From: Pseudoalteromonas rubra
Lineage (GTDB): Bacteria > Pseudomonadota > Gammaproteobacteria > Enterobacterales > Alteromonadaceae
Direction of reading: 5' to 3'
NCBI RefSeq assembly: GCF_005886805.2
Contig: NZ_CP045429.1
Coordinates: 3,380,501 to 3,444,500, forward strand
Length of the DNA stretch: 64,000 nt
Positions 58,001-64,000 of the stretch are shown here, one piece after another. Numbering within the stretch: the first letter of the stretch is position 1; each line of letters starts with the position of its first letter. The position numbers and the translations under genes are program-made. Below the pieces are notes generated by a model that did no database searches, was not told where the DNA came from, and saw nothing but the letters and a program-made list of their open reading frames with translations.

Positions 58001-59526
58001 TCACTGTAAAAAACTGGGTCCTGAGGATGTGTACTCAATGGCTTGTAAAAACCATAGCTCAGAAAAGGATCAAACCGGTCGAATTCTTCGCCCAATTTCG
58101 AGAGCGTGCCAGCATTGATATCAAACACATAAAACCCGGTTTTTTCATCAACCAGATAAAGCTGACCATCCCCTACAATCACTGCCCCTTTGACAAATCC
58201 GGACAACACGCCTGTGGCAGTGTCATCCTGTGCCTGAGGCCGATAAATTTGCTCAGATTCAGGCTCGAAAATAAACAGCCCACGGTTACTGCTCAGCCAT
58301 AGCTTGTCCTGATAGTTCAGTAAGCCAAAGATAGTAAACTCGGGATAAAAACCATCCCCCAAAAAACCTGCTAAATACTGTTCGGAAGTTCGGGTTTGTG
58401 GGTCGTAGCGGGTCAGTCCATCTCGTGTCCCAGCCCAGATAAAGCCATCGTATTCGACCAGGCCCCATACCGTGCCTTTCGAAAAGCGCCCTTGTACAGA
58501 TCCCGGGTGTACATTATCAAACCCCTGCGACTCGGCTGGTAAGTAAAAAGCGCCGTCTTTTTTGGTCGCGATCCAAATGCCACCAAAATCATCCCGAATG
58601 AAGTAAATAACACTGCTGTCTGAAACCGCATAATGGCTGCTGGCCAGTCTTGTATCACGATGAACTGCACCAGTGGCGATGTCATAGTGCATCAGACCAT
58701 GATCTGTCCCCAGTAACAACTGCGTACCATTACGCTCAATTTGCCAAATATTGAGCTCTTCAATCAAGGTTTGGTAAGGCACTTCGGCGTCAAAGTCACG
58801 GCGTAATGCACTGATATCCAACTGATACATGCCAATTACAGCCCCTAAAATCAAGGTGTCGTCATCGAGCAGATACATTGATTTGGTATTGGTCTGAAAA
58901 GGGTGAGTGATCTGATCGCGGTGGGTAATGGCACGCAACTGCTCGGTATCGGTGTTATACACAAACAGGCGTTCAGCGGACGCTATGAACAATAGGTTGC
59001 CATGTTTGAGTAAGCCGCGCACTGCCATTTGACGATCTTCAACAGGCAAAACTATCTCCTGAGTGATGCTCCCTGTACGCGTATCCATCACCGCGACATT
59101 TTGTGCTCTGCCCAGCCAAAGCTCATGCTTACTCTTGCTGAGCATTTGAAATACACTGTTTTTAAAGTAATCTTCTTCCGATTCCGGTGCTGATGTGTAA
59201 CGACGATAGCTATCTTTCTCGGGGTCATAACTAAACAAGCCTGCGCGCCCCGACGCTATCCAGATGATGCCATTTTCGTCCTGATAAATGCGGTCGATCT
59301 GCATTTTGTTCAGGTCCTGATTTGGCCCCCCAACCTCTAGCACCTGATACCCATCATAACGATTAAGGCCGCCTTCGGTTGCCAACCAAAGGTACCCATT
59401 ATCATCAACTAATAGCGTATTTACATAGCTTTGCGACAGGCCCTCTGCTGGAGACAAACGAGATACCTGCGCCAAAGATAGAGAAGAGAACACAACGAGG
59501 ATAAAGCTGAGGATTATTCGCAACAT
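55063..59526 (-). CDS. Reg_prop/Y_Y_Y-PAS-degenerate GGDEF-EAL signalling protein
   Basis: The protein is 1487 residues. A signal peptide (1-19) is followed by a periplasmic two-component-regulator propeller (for example GYLWLATEGGLNRYDGYQ) to about 680, Y_Y_Y to about 765 and a transmembrane helix about 775-795. Two PAS-type domains lie about 820-1045. The GGDEF-like domain (about 1060-1215) has GNERD at the active-site position, so cyclase activity is unlikely. The EAL domain (about 1240-1480) carries EVLLRWPQ in place of EALLRW and an intact DDFGTGYSSLTYLK. It most likely degrades c-di-GMP in response to a periplasmic ligand. Confidence 0.93.
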   Translation of the reverse strand: MLRIILSFILVVFSSLSLAQVSRLSPAEGLSQSYVNTLLVDDNGYLWLATEGGLNRYDGYQVLEVGGPNQDLNKMQIDRIYQDENGIIWIASGRAGLFSYDPEKDSYRRYTSAPESEEDYFKNSVFQMLSKSKHELWLGRAQNVAVMDTRTGSITQEIVLPVEDRQMAVRGLLKHGNLLFIASAERLFVYNTDTEQLRAITHRDQITHPFQTNTKSMYLLDDDTLILGAVIGMYQLDISALRRDFDAEVPYQTLIEELNIWQIERNGTQLLLGTDHGLMHYDIATGAVHRDTRLASSHYAVSDSSVIYFIRDDFGGIWIATKKDGAFYLPAESQGFDNVHPGSVQGRFSKGTVWGLVEYDGFIWAGTRDGLTRYDPQTRTSEQYLAGFLGDGFYPEFTIFGLLNYQDKLWLSSNRGLFIFEPESEQIYRPQAQDDTATGVLSGFVKGAVIVGDGQLYLVDEKTGFYVFDINAGTLSKLGEEFDRFDPFLSYGFYKPLSTHPQDPVFYSEGRLFRYDTQAHQLVEIYQVPKAHKQSAVDLLSYTIDKHNVLWLSFARHGLVRLTADGYELLPMPNEQHTVTNNILYEMVQDDVGMIWMSSHQGIWRLDPDNFHLQGFTTADGLMSNEFNGGASVKLSDGRIGYGSLQGFTLFDPKAHRPAKSLLNRVNITDVDLMSRDLLPSGLKSFSYIELNHDDIGLEVSFSAMAFTLQERIVYEYQLSGEQRILSRNSNRVVFPKLSPGNYRLKVWAKDPLTGDYTPPAQLEIVVHYPIWRAPWALFCYVLLAAALFAFWVHRKNKVAGMILAAHRETQNSETRLKMALEGSNSGVWDWQSGSQFVYQPRLVSDLGYSNESLVLDEYLELIHPQDRALFRIEWLEFVSTEKGFIDCTYRLRHVNGQWRWYKDYGKVMAWQDGVPVQVAGTYTNLTRERVFEERATLFGAAFEQTRDWVMIFDKHLRILACNKALQSAFSVSAAPSSSTSVTLGLERDVRMKYLRAISKLKVDDLYVAEETLRLPSGEKRQVLLKISATEDKHYILVLTDITKQKRTEKELYQLANYDALTKLPNKVLFMDRVQHAIEQAHLSRQPLAIIAIKFSRLQRFADTYGNGFLALVTQKLATNLQCCFREVDSLAIGNERDFYILMEQLTGVEQVMRYIHCLLERFEKGFEIEQQQVHVKAKLGIAMFPDDASDAFDLNQAAETALNHARQSLVTDYQFYHSEINEQVQRALAIEQALLKAYQEEAFRNHYQPIINASHMSVEGFEVLLRWPQTPSYSIEELAHTAEQTGIITRVMLQTLERALVDLKEWHTTHPDLYISVNLSALDFQYEELLVRITDILARNGVDGRHLVFEITESVMMADAEQAIVRMHELRALGCRLYMDDFGTGYSSLTYLKQYPVDALKIDRSFVSDIGCDKEHEVIIHSTLSLAHSLGKYCVAEGVEQMEQLSFLRMLGCERFQGYLFSKALPASEAGALLRRNWHQVFARAS

Positions 59527-59534
59527 AGTCGATT

Positions 59535-59957
59535 CTACTCAGGGTTAATACATTGCATTGCCAAGATCTGCCGACCTTGTGCAACATAGGTATGATACTT
59601 GTCTGCCAGTCCCTGAGGCAGCGCCAATGGGTCAATCGCCGCAAAGCCCAGACCTGCGTAAAACCCACTCAAATGACGATAAGCAAAGGTGTACAGAGGA
59701 GCCTGTTGTTGCCCCAACACGGCATGCAAAAGAACTTTTGCAAACCCCTTGCCTCGTTGCTCAGGTGCAACCAATACGGTAGACAAAAAACAATGCCCTG
59801 TAACGTGCTGCACTCTGCACGCTGCAACAATATCAGGGTCTTTAAGCACCCAGTTCTGATCCTGGCGCGTCGCCTTTCCCCGGGCTTTGTGGGCTTGATA
59901 AAACTTATTCACCAGGGGTGTTTGAATGGCCGGTAATACCTGAGCAACTACTTTCAT
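59535..59957 (-). CDS. GNAT family N-acetyltransferase
   Basis: The 140-residue protein shows the acetyl-CoA-binding loop in STVLVAPEQRGKGFAKVLL (Q/RxxGxG/A pattern RGKGFA) and the following strand YTFAYRHLSGFYAGLGF. No substrate can be inferred. The gene lies directly upstream of the EAL gene on the same strand with 8 bp between, so they may be co-transcribed. Confidence 0.88.
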   Translation of the reverse strand: MKVVAQVLPAIQTPLVNKFYQAHKARGKATRQDQNWVLKDPDIVAACRVQHVTGHCFLSTVLVAPEQRGKGFAKVLLHAVLGQQQAPLYTFAYRHLSGFYAGLGFAAIDPLALPQGLADKYHTYVAQGRQILAMQCINPE

Positions 59958-59959
59958 GG

Positions 59960-60163
59960 CTATGCCAGCATCAGCCCCAGATAAAACTCGAATTTTTCTT
60001 TCAACATCGCCTGCTCTGACAGGGGGCGCTGATTGATTGCATCATAAATGGCCTCACGGCTATTCTTACCGCGTTTGATTTGATAAGCCCAAAAAGACGC
60101 TTCGTACTCTAATTGAATTTGATATTTATCTTGTCTCGATAAATTACACAGGTTATAGCTCAT
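59960..60163 (-). CDS. small hypothetical protein, 67 aa (DUF3283-like)
   Basis: The 67-residue protein begins MSYNLCNLSRQDKYQIQLEY and appears all-helical, with no signal peptide. The N-terminus resembles a small family of unknown function found in Vibrio and relatives (DUF3283, from memory). It is 2 bp upstream of the GNAT gene on the same strand, so the two are probably expressed together. Confidence 0.65.
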   Translation of the reverse strand: MSYNLCNLSRQDKYQIQLEYEASFWAYQIKRGKNSREAIYDAINQRPLSEQAMLKEKFEFYLGLMLA

Positions 60164-60319
60164 AGTAAATTTGGTTACAGCAATCTCTGTAAAAAGTGTA
60201 TCATAATTACGCTAAGGTGTATCCGTTCATGTACACGCTCAACGCATGTTACCGACGTGCTACTTTGTGCCGCAGCCCCACAGCTAAAATAAGTGGGTCG
60301 ATTTTTATAGGGAGAACCA

Positions 60320-61003
60320 TTGCGAATTTTTAGTTTGTTATTGTTATGCTGCCTGAGCGCACACAGCGTCGCAACCGATAACCGCACACTGTACTTTAAT
60401 CGCCCAGCGGACACCCCTCAGGCGAGATACGTGATTGAGTTATTGCAAACCGCTTATCAGCAGCTGGGTTATAAGTTAGAGGTCGTTGATTTTAATCGCC
60501 AAAGTGCCCTTATCGCTGCCAATAATGGTGCCCTGGACGGGCAACTTGGGCGGATCCATGGCGTGACTCAGGCCTACCCAAATTTACTCCAGGTACGCTT
60601 TCCCTTGTATACTTTTAACTTGCAGTTACTCAGTCGCTGTTTAAGTTGTACCTTTGAGCAGCTCGACTCGCTGGTCATTCAAAGCGGTTACCTGGTATCA
60701 AACCAGTATCTGGATAGCGCGCCTTTTAATGGCCAGCTAATAGAGGTAAAAAACAATATCACTCAACTCAATCTGGTTACCCAGGGAAAAGTACAGGCAG
60801 CGTTGGTGGTTGACTTTCACTTGCGAGAGCATCTGGCAGATATGGATCTGGAGACATTTAAAATTGATACGCTGCTAACCATTGAGACTTATCACTATTT
60901 ACACATAAAGCACAAAGCCCTAATCCCGCGCCTTGAAGAGGCATTACATGACTTGGCAAAAAAGGGCACTGTGGCTATGCTCAAAGCCAAATACCAGATT
61001 TAA
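60320..61003 (+). CDS. periplasmic transporter-like substrate-binding protein
   Basis: The 227-residue protein has a TTG start at 60320 preceded by GGGAG. A signal peptide covers about 1-19 (AHSVATDNRTLY). The fold looks like a family-3 extracellular solute-binding protein, with TAYQQLGYKLEVVDFNRQSA and a C-terminal HLHIKHKALIPRLEEALHDL-like segment near the end. No transport genes adjoin, so it may be a sensor or a degenerate binding protein. The end overlaps the convergent DUF1289 gene by 4 bp. Confidence 0.75.
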   Translation: MRIFSLLLLCCLSAHSVATDNRTLYFNRPADTPQARYVIELLQTAYQQLGYKLEVVDFNRQSALIAANNGALDGQLGRIHGVTQAYPNLLQVRFPLYTFNLQLLSRCLSCTFEQLDSLVIQSGYLVSNQYLDSAPFNGQLIEVKNNITQLNLVTQGKVQAALVVDFHLREHLADMDLETFKIDTLLTIETYHYLHIKHKALIPRLEEALHDLAKKGTVAMLKAKYQI

Positions 61004-61257
61004 AACAGGTCTTCCTGATTCCCTTGCTGTTGAGCGTCCGTCGGCTCGGCTTCTGCGCTACGCTTCTTCGCGGCCATCACACGCTTTTGGCGTTGCGCGC
61101 ATAGCTCAATCACCTTACGCTTTTGCTGATCACTCAGCGCATGCCAATGAAAGCGCTCTTCGCGACTTCGAAAACACCCTTTGCAATACCCCCGATTATT
61201 CACCTCACAAATACCCCGGCAAGGGCTGGGGATCTCGAAAATCTCAATCTGTTCCAT
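61000..61257 (-). CDS. DUF1289 domain protein
   Basis: The ATG at 61257 (MEQIEIFEIPSPC) is preferred over the GTG three codons upstream, giving 85 residues. The DUF1289 Cys motif is complete: PCRGICEVNNRGYCKGCFRS, with four cysteines likely to bind zinc. The following helices are basic (SDQQKRKVIELCAQRQKRV). The function is unknown to me; it is probably cytosolic. Confidence 0.85.
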   Translation of the reverse strand: MEQIEIFEIPSPCRGICEVNNRGYCKGCFRSREERFHWHALSDQQKRKVIELCAQRQKRVMAAKKRSAEAEPTDAQQQGNQEDLF

Positions 61258-61393
61258 ATGCTTCACTGGTTACTCTTTATCCGGTACTATGGCCAAATTG
61301 ATGCTCAGATCGCGGCTTACCAACATTTAATTGAGTATAATATAGACTAAAATTAATTATCTATAACTGTGTGGCCCTAAGGAGACACCATAC

Positions 61394-61699
61394 ATGAAAA
61401 AATGGTTTTACTTATTCCTACTTTTGCCATGTTTTGCTTACGCTGACTGGCACAGTGGCAAGATTGAAATGATAGCAATAGGCTATGATGGCAAAACAAT
61501 ATCGATTGGTATGGAAGGCTCAACAAAGACCGAATGTACATGCTATCCAACCTGGCCTAATCGGTTTTGCCTGAATAGAAATAGAACCTCGTTTAACGAG
61601 GAATTTTCATTACTATTGTCCGCCAAAGCGAAAGGTAAAAGTGTTTCATTGCAGATAGATGAGACCACTTGTATGGTGAATGCCATGTATGAGAATTGA
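61394..61699 (+). CDS. small secreted hypothetical protein
   Basis: The 101-residue protein has a signal peptide ending near CFAYADW, leaving a mature protein of about 84 residues with four cysteines (CTCYP, FCLNR and TTCMV) that may form disulphides. The rest reads as beta-strands (KISIGMEGSTKTE-like). AGGAGACACC precedes the ATG. No family is recognised. The surrounding DNA is AT-rich and accessory-looking. Confidence 0.6.
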   Translation: MKKWFYLFLLLPCFAYADWHSGKIEMIAIGYDGKTISIGMEGSTKTECTCYPTWPNRFCLNRNRTSFNEEFSLLLSAKAKGKSVSLQIDETTCMVNAMYEN

Positions 61700-61747
61700 T
61701 GCCTGTTAATTTGATTTTAAATAGCCTGACTGTAGGTAATTGAACTC

Positions 61748-61776
61748 AAAAAAAAGCCTGCGGATGTGAGGCTTTT
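61748..61776. terminator. hairpin after the secreted protein gene
   Basis: AAAAGCCT (61752-61759) and AGGCTTTT (61769-61776) enclose a 9-nt loop with an A-run before and T-run after, giving a terminator-like shape on both strands. Confidence 0.6.
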
Positions 61777-61844
61777 ACATAACGGTCCAATGAGTTTTGC
61801 CTACAGGTAGGCAGCGTACCTTTTGTGCATCTTTATAGGATAAT

Positions 61845-61861
61845 GGCGGGGTGACCCCGCC
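61845..61861. other. GC-rich palindromic hairpin
   Basis: GGCGGGG, a TGA loop and CCCCGCC stand out in AT-rich DNA. It has no T-run and lies in a stretch where I support no gene, so it is recorded as an unexplained structure. Confidence 0.5.
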
Positions 61862-61961
61862 TTCGCCAAGCGTTCGGAAAATCACCAGCCGGTGTATCTT
61901 GTTCAATTGAGTGGGTGCCACATGCGGTTTATTTATTGTTGCTCGTACACGCCGCAACTCG

Positions 61962-62177
61962 CTAGTTTTTCCATTCGTATTTATCGATAAAATAACCAAA
62001 GTGATAAGCAATTATAAAAGTCACCAAGAGAACTAATAGGGAGACTCCCAACCTCTTCCAAGCAACGACTTTTAATTCAACAGGGTTCATCAGAGTAGCC
62101 AATAAATTCCCCAGTACACTAAAGAAAGAACCTAAAAGCATAAACAAAAGAGCAAAGCCCAATATTTTATCAATCAT
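61962..62177 (-). CDS. small membrane protein, 71 aa
   Basis: The 71-residue frame encodes two transmembrane helices (about 5-28 and 42-64) joined by a short loop. It starts MIDKILGFALLFMLLG and ends with the basic/aromatic tail DKYEWKN. Length and hydrophobicity suggest a real small inner-membrane protein, but no family is recognised. A longer frame on the same strand (61775-62011) overlaps it and is not supported. Confidence 0.5.
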   Translation of the reverse strand: MIDKILGFALLFMLLGSFFSVLGNLLATLMNPVELKVVAWKRLGVSLLVLLVTFIIAYHFGYFIDKYEWKN

Positions 62178-62284
62178 TTAATTACCATATAGTGCTTTCG
62201 CGCTCTTTTTTTAAGTGACACCTATCCATATATTCGCTGAACTATTGTAGGTGGAAATGCAAGCCGATTGAATCACAAGATACA

Positions 62285-62704
62285 CTATCTGCTGTTCCTT
62301 TCTTCCTCTCTACTAAATATATCATCACCACTCTTGCATTCATCTACTCCATTCGGCCCAACAGAATAAAAAGACTGTAGCTTCTCAATATGTTTGCAAT
62401 TGTCACTTGGGAAAAACACCCAAGCATTATCCCAAGGGTCTGTACTCGGTACTTTTTGGCCAAGGTAGGGACCCTTCCACTCTCCCGGTATTTCATCAGT
62501 TTTATGAAGCTTGTTGAGTATTGTATTGCTTGATGGAAACTTCCCATAATGCTTTTTGTATATAGCAGAAGCTATCTCGACAGAGTCAATTACCCTTCTT
62601 GCTTCTTGCTCTTCCTCACTCATGGCTATAGGAGGATGTATTCTAGGAAATAAAAGTATCATAGAAATAGATACTAAACTTAAAACCAATATTAGCTTTA
62701 GCAT
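62285..62704 (-). CDS. GspG-like pseudopilin domain protein
   Basis: The 139-residue protein has one hydrophobic N-terminal helix (about 3-25) and a C-terminal domain like the type II secretion major pseudopilin. Landmarks are HYGKFPSSNTILNKL, PSTDPWDNAWVFFP (cf. DPWGNPY) and YSVGPNGVDECKSGDDI (cf. YSLGxDG). The prepilin peptidase site (G-FTLLE) is absent, so it is probably not processed into a pilus. No other secretion genes are nearby. It is an orphan next to the tRNA cluster. Confidence 0.65.
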   Translation of the reverse strand: MLKLILVLSLVSISMILLFPRIHPPIAMSEEEQEARRVIDSVEIASAIYKKHYGKFPSSNTILNKLHKTDEIPGEWKGPYLGQKVPSTDPWDNAWVFFPSDNCKHIEKLQSFYSVGPNGVDECKSGDDIFSREEERNSR

Positions 62705-62865
62705 AACGTAATCCTTTTAGTACTTTTTGATTTTAAGTGACATATATAGACGTCCCAACCAACTTTGGGTGATTGAGCTGGTGCACTTCCAAGTTGAACC
62801 TGCCAAGGACGTATTTCATCATCGAACCACCCGTAGGCGTGTTCGATTACGCCACCGCAATTCAC
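62698..62865 (-). CDS. possible 55-aa ORF upstream of the GspG-like gene
   Basis: A frame from GTG at 62865 to TAA at 62698-62700 encodes VNCGGVIEHAYGWFDDEIRP and then a Trp/Gln-rich stretch, overlapping the ATG of the GspG-like gene. No Shine-Dalgarno precedes the GTG, and it starts only about 20 bp after the tRNA operon terminator. It may be the 3' remnant of a larger gene rather than a functional peptide. Confidence is low. Confidence 0.25.
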   Translation of the reverse strand: MNCGGVIEHAYGWFDDEIRPWQVQLGSAPAQSPKVGWDVYICHLKSKSTKRITLC

Positions 62866-62880
62866 ACTGAGCGCGGAAAC

Positions 62881-62908
62881 AAAAAAGCCCCGCTAATGCG
62901 AGGCTTTT
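62881..62908 (-). terminator. tRNA operon terminator
   Basis: On the minus strand AAGCCTCGC, an ATTA loop and GCGGGGCTT are followed by a T-run, 7 nt after the last tRNA-Phe. One A-C mismatch is inside the stem. Confidence 0.85.
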
Positions 62909-62914
62909 GAATAA

Positions 62915-62990
62915 TGGTGCCCAGAGGCGGAATCGAACCACCGACACGAGGATTTTCAATCCTCTGCTCTACCGACTGAGCTATCTGGGC
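62915..62990 (-). tRNA. tRNA-Phe(GAA), last gene of the cluster
   Basis: A 76-nt cloverleaf with encoded CCA. The minus strand starts GCCCAGATAGCTCAGTCGG, with anticodon GAA in the middle loop (TGAAAA context) and TTCGATTCC in the T-arm. Same sequence as the other three tRNA-Phe copies. Confidence 0.97.
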
Positions 62991-63002
62991 TAAAAATAAA
63001 AA

Positions 63003-63078
<76 letters not shown>

Positions 63079-63089
63079 ACACTTAATAA

Positions 63090-63165
63090 TGGTGCCCAGA
63101 GGCGGAATCGAACCACCGACACGAGGATTTTCAATCCTCTGCTCTACCGACTGAGCTATCTGGGC
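63090..63165 (-). tRNA. tRNA-Phe(GAA), second copy from the right end of transcript
   Basis: Same 76-nt sequence as the other tRNA-Phe genes with encoded CCA. The 20 nt preceding its 5' end in the transcript (63166-63185, reverse strand) also precede tRNA-Phe 63486-63561 and the Phe-like fragment at 63269-63290. Confidence 0.97.
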
Positions 63166-63185
63166 TAAAACTGGTTATATTGTGC

Positions 63186-63290
63186 TACTCTTTCGTCCAT
63201 GAAGCGGTGGCCTGTCGTCGTCCTGACTCCACCTCAACAAGCTGCGAAGCGATGCTTCGGTCTTGTTTCGCCCAACTGAGCTATCTGGGC
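63186..63290 (-). repeat. inter-tRNA structured element copy 1 fused to a Phe-like 5' fragment
   Basis: Read on the minus strand, a 5' tRNA-Phe fragment (GCCCAGATAGCTCAG, 63269-63290) breaks off in the D-loop and continues into an element containing a two-part hairpin (outer AACAAG/CTTGTT, inner CGAAGC/GCTTCG at 63236-63267), then CAGGACG. It shares this layout with 63582-63690. It cannot fold as a full tRNA, so it is not annotated as one. Confidence 0.8.
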
Positions 63291-63328
63291 TAAAACTGGT
63301 TATATTGTGCGTTCTGTAGTTAAACGCA

Positions 63329-63349
63329 TATCAAGACAATGTCTTGATA
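63329..63349. other. 21-nt palindrome in the spacer before tRNA-Thr
   Basis: TATCAAGACA, one central A, and TGTCTTGATA form a perfect inverted repeat in the extended spacer between the Phe-like fragment and tRNA-Thr at 63399. It could be a protein-binding site or an RNA processing hairpin. Confidence 0.7.
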
Positions 63350-63398
63350 GTGACCGAAACTTTATCATTTCAGTCGAACTCAAATATGAGTTAATAAA

Positions 63399-63474
<76 letters not shown>

Positions 63475-63485
63475 ACACTTAATAA

Positions 63486-63561
63486 TGGTGCCCAGAGGCG
63501 GAATCGAACCACCGACACGAGGATTTTCAATCCTCTGCTCTACCGACTGAGCTATCTGGGC
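63486..63561 (-). tRNA. tRNA-Phe(GAA), third copy
   Basis: 76 nt, same sequence as the other tRNA-Phe genes, with encoded CCA. The 20 nt before its 5' end differ from the other leader copies by one base (TATAC for TATAT). Confidence 0.97.
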
Positions 63562-63581
63562 TAAAACTGGTTATACTGTGC

Positions 63582-63690
63582 TGTATAATTCATCCTGAAG
63601 CAGCGTTCCGGCTCGACGTCCTGTCTCGCGTTCGATTAGCTTCGAAGCGTTGCTTCGGTCTAATCTCACCCAACTGATTAAGTCAGGCGC
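63582..63690 (-). repeat. inter-tRNA structured element copy 2 fused to a Thr-like 5' fragment
   Basis: On the minus strand a degenerate tRNA-Thr 5' end (GCCTGACTTAATCAGTTGG, about 63670-63688) leads into the same element as copy 1. The hairpin has outer stem GATTAG/CTAATC and inner stem CGAAGC/GCTTCG (63634-63665), then CAGGACG and a CTTCAGGA end. The outer stem differs from copy 1 but remains fully paired. Confidence 0.8.
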
Positions 63691-63700
63691 ACCTTAATAA

Positions 63701-63776
63701 TGGTGCCCAGAGGCGGAATCGAACCACCGACACGAGGATTTTCAATCCTCTGCTCTACCGACTGAGCTATCTGGGC
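63701..63776 (-). tRNA. tRNA-Phe(GAA), first gene of the operon
   Basis: 76 nt, with encoded CCA and anticodon GAA, identical to the other copies. It lies directly downstream of the tRNA promoter and is the first gene transcribed. Confidence 0.97.
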
Positions 63777-63785
63777 GTGCGGCGT

Positions 63786-63814
63786 ATTAAACGGGTTTTG
63801 CCTTGTTAAGTCAA
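63786..63814 (-). promoter_or_regulatory. stable-RNA promoter of the tRNA operon
   Basis: On the minus strand TTGACT (63809-63814), 17 nt, TTTAAT (63786-63791), then a GC-rich discriminator (ACGCCGCAC) directly before the tRNA 5' end. A GC-rich discriminator is typical of stringently controlled tRNA and rRNA promoters. An A/T-run lies upstream of the -35, UP-element-like. Confidence 0.75.
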
Positions 63815-64000
63815 CTTTTTTTTTAATCTCTGTGTTCGACTGACCACTATTCCGACAAAACCCGTCTAATCGCTTAAATTTCCCTCTGTATTTGGTATTT
63901 CGAAGCACTTTATGACGTCGTTTTATCTGCTGTAGTGAGCAAAAACGGGGAGAATTCATCCAGCATAGGTGGTAGGATTGCAACCAACAAAGAAACATAG
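63815..64000. other. upstream of the tRNA operon, no gene seen
   Basis: About 185 bp with an A/T-run next to the promoter and otherwise unremarkable sequence to the window edge. No reading frame is supported; the long minus-strand frame here crosses the tRNA genes and is a shadow. Confidence 0.4.

Noticed and set aside
61775..62011. 78-aa minus-strand frame
   Set aside because: It runs through a terminator-like hairpin and the GGCGGGG palindrome, lacks a ribosome-binding site, and overlaps a better small membrane protein frame.
63678..63998. 106-aa minus-strand frame at the right edge
   Set aside because: It crosses a tRNA-Phe gene and the tRNA promoter, so it is a shadow of the RNA operon.

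Overview
The window looks like chromosomal DNA of a marine gammaproteobacterium of the Alteromonadales, most probably Pseudoalteromonas. This is inferred from remembered gene order and protein similarity, not from a search. The supports are the order nrdR-ribD-ribE-ribBA-ribH-nusB-thiL-pgpA behind glyA, a thrLABC operon with an attenuator, divergent syd/queF, a tamA-tamB pair, and very large ligand-sensing (Reg_prop) c-di-GMP proteins.

Layout. 1-2790: the 3' end of an unknown gene, a small hypothetical gene, a zinc-ribbon protein, syd and queF. 2777-9996 (minus): tamA, tamB, a periplasmic solute-binding-like protein and a lipoprotein cyclophilin, tightly packed and partly overlapping. 10179-12732: rraB, the repair helicase radD (no canonical start codon) and a short H-NS-like protein. 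12929-16006: a Reg_prop/GGDEF sensor. 16034-21914 (minus): the riboflavin cluster with nusB, thiL and pgpA, led by nrdR. 22081-28386 (minus): glyA, then thrC, thrB, thrA and the thrL leader peptide with its attenuator. 28583-30926: a divergent single-domain response regulator and histidine kinase. 31031-43002: rdgC, an HDOD protein, an M49-like lipoprotein peptidase, a HIT protein, a DPP-IV-like peptidase, a chemoreceptor, an M17 aminopeptidase and a CstA-type transporter. 43132-44202: dinB.

44250-48274 is an accessory island that looks more AT-rich by eye. It holds a two-pore-helix-type K+ channel, an RMF-like small gene whose 3' part is duplicated on the other side of the channel gene, an unrecognised membrane protein, a small unknown protein and a tyrosine integrase. 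48509-55029: an aldo/keto reductase, a Nudix hydrolase, a membrane-anchored Pro/Gln-rich protein, three 136-bp tandem repeats, a PatZ-type acetyltransferase and a second K+ channel. 55063-59526 (minus): a 1487-residue Reg_prop/PAS/degenerate GGDEF/EAL protein. 59535-62704: small genes, increasingly unrecognised towards the right.

62915-63776 (minus) is a tRNA operon with four tRNA-Phe(GAA) and two tRNA-Thr(TGT), a stringent-type promoter and a terminator. It contains the most unusual structure in the window. Two spacers each hold the 5' part of a tRNA (one Phe-like, one Thr-like) broken off in the D-loop and continuing into the same structured element of about 80 nt, whose outer hairpin stem differs between the copies but stays fully paired.

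Functionally the window is mostly housekeeping: cofactor and amino-acid synthesis, outer-membrane assembly, DNA repair, peptide degradation and c-di-GMP signalling. Novelty is concentrated in the dinB-integrase island and around the tRNA cluster.
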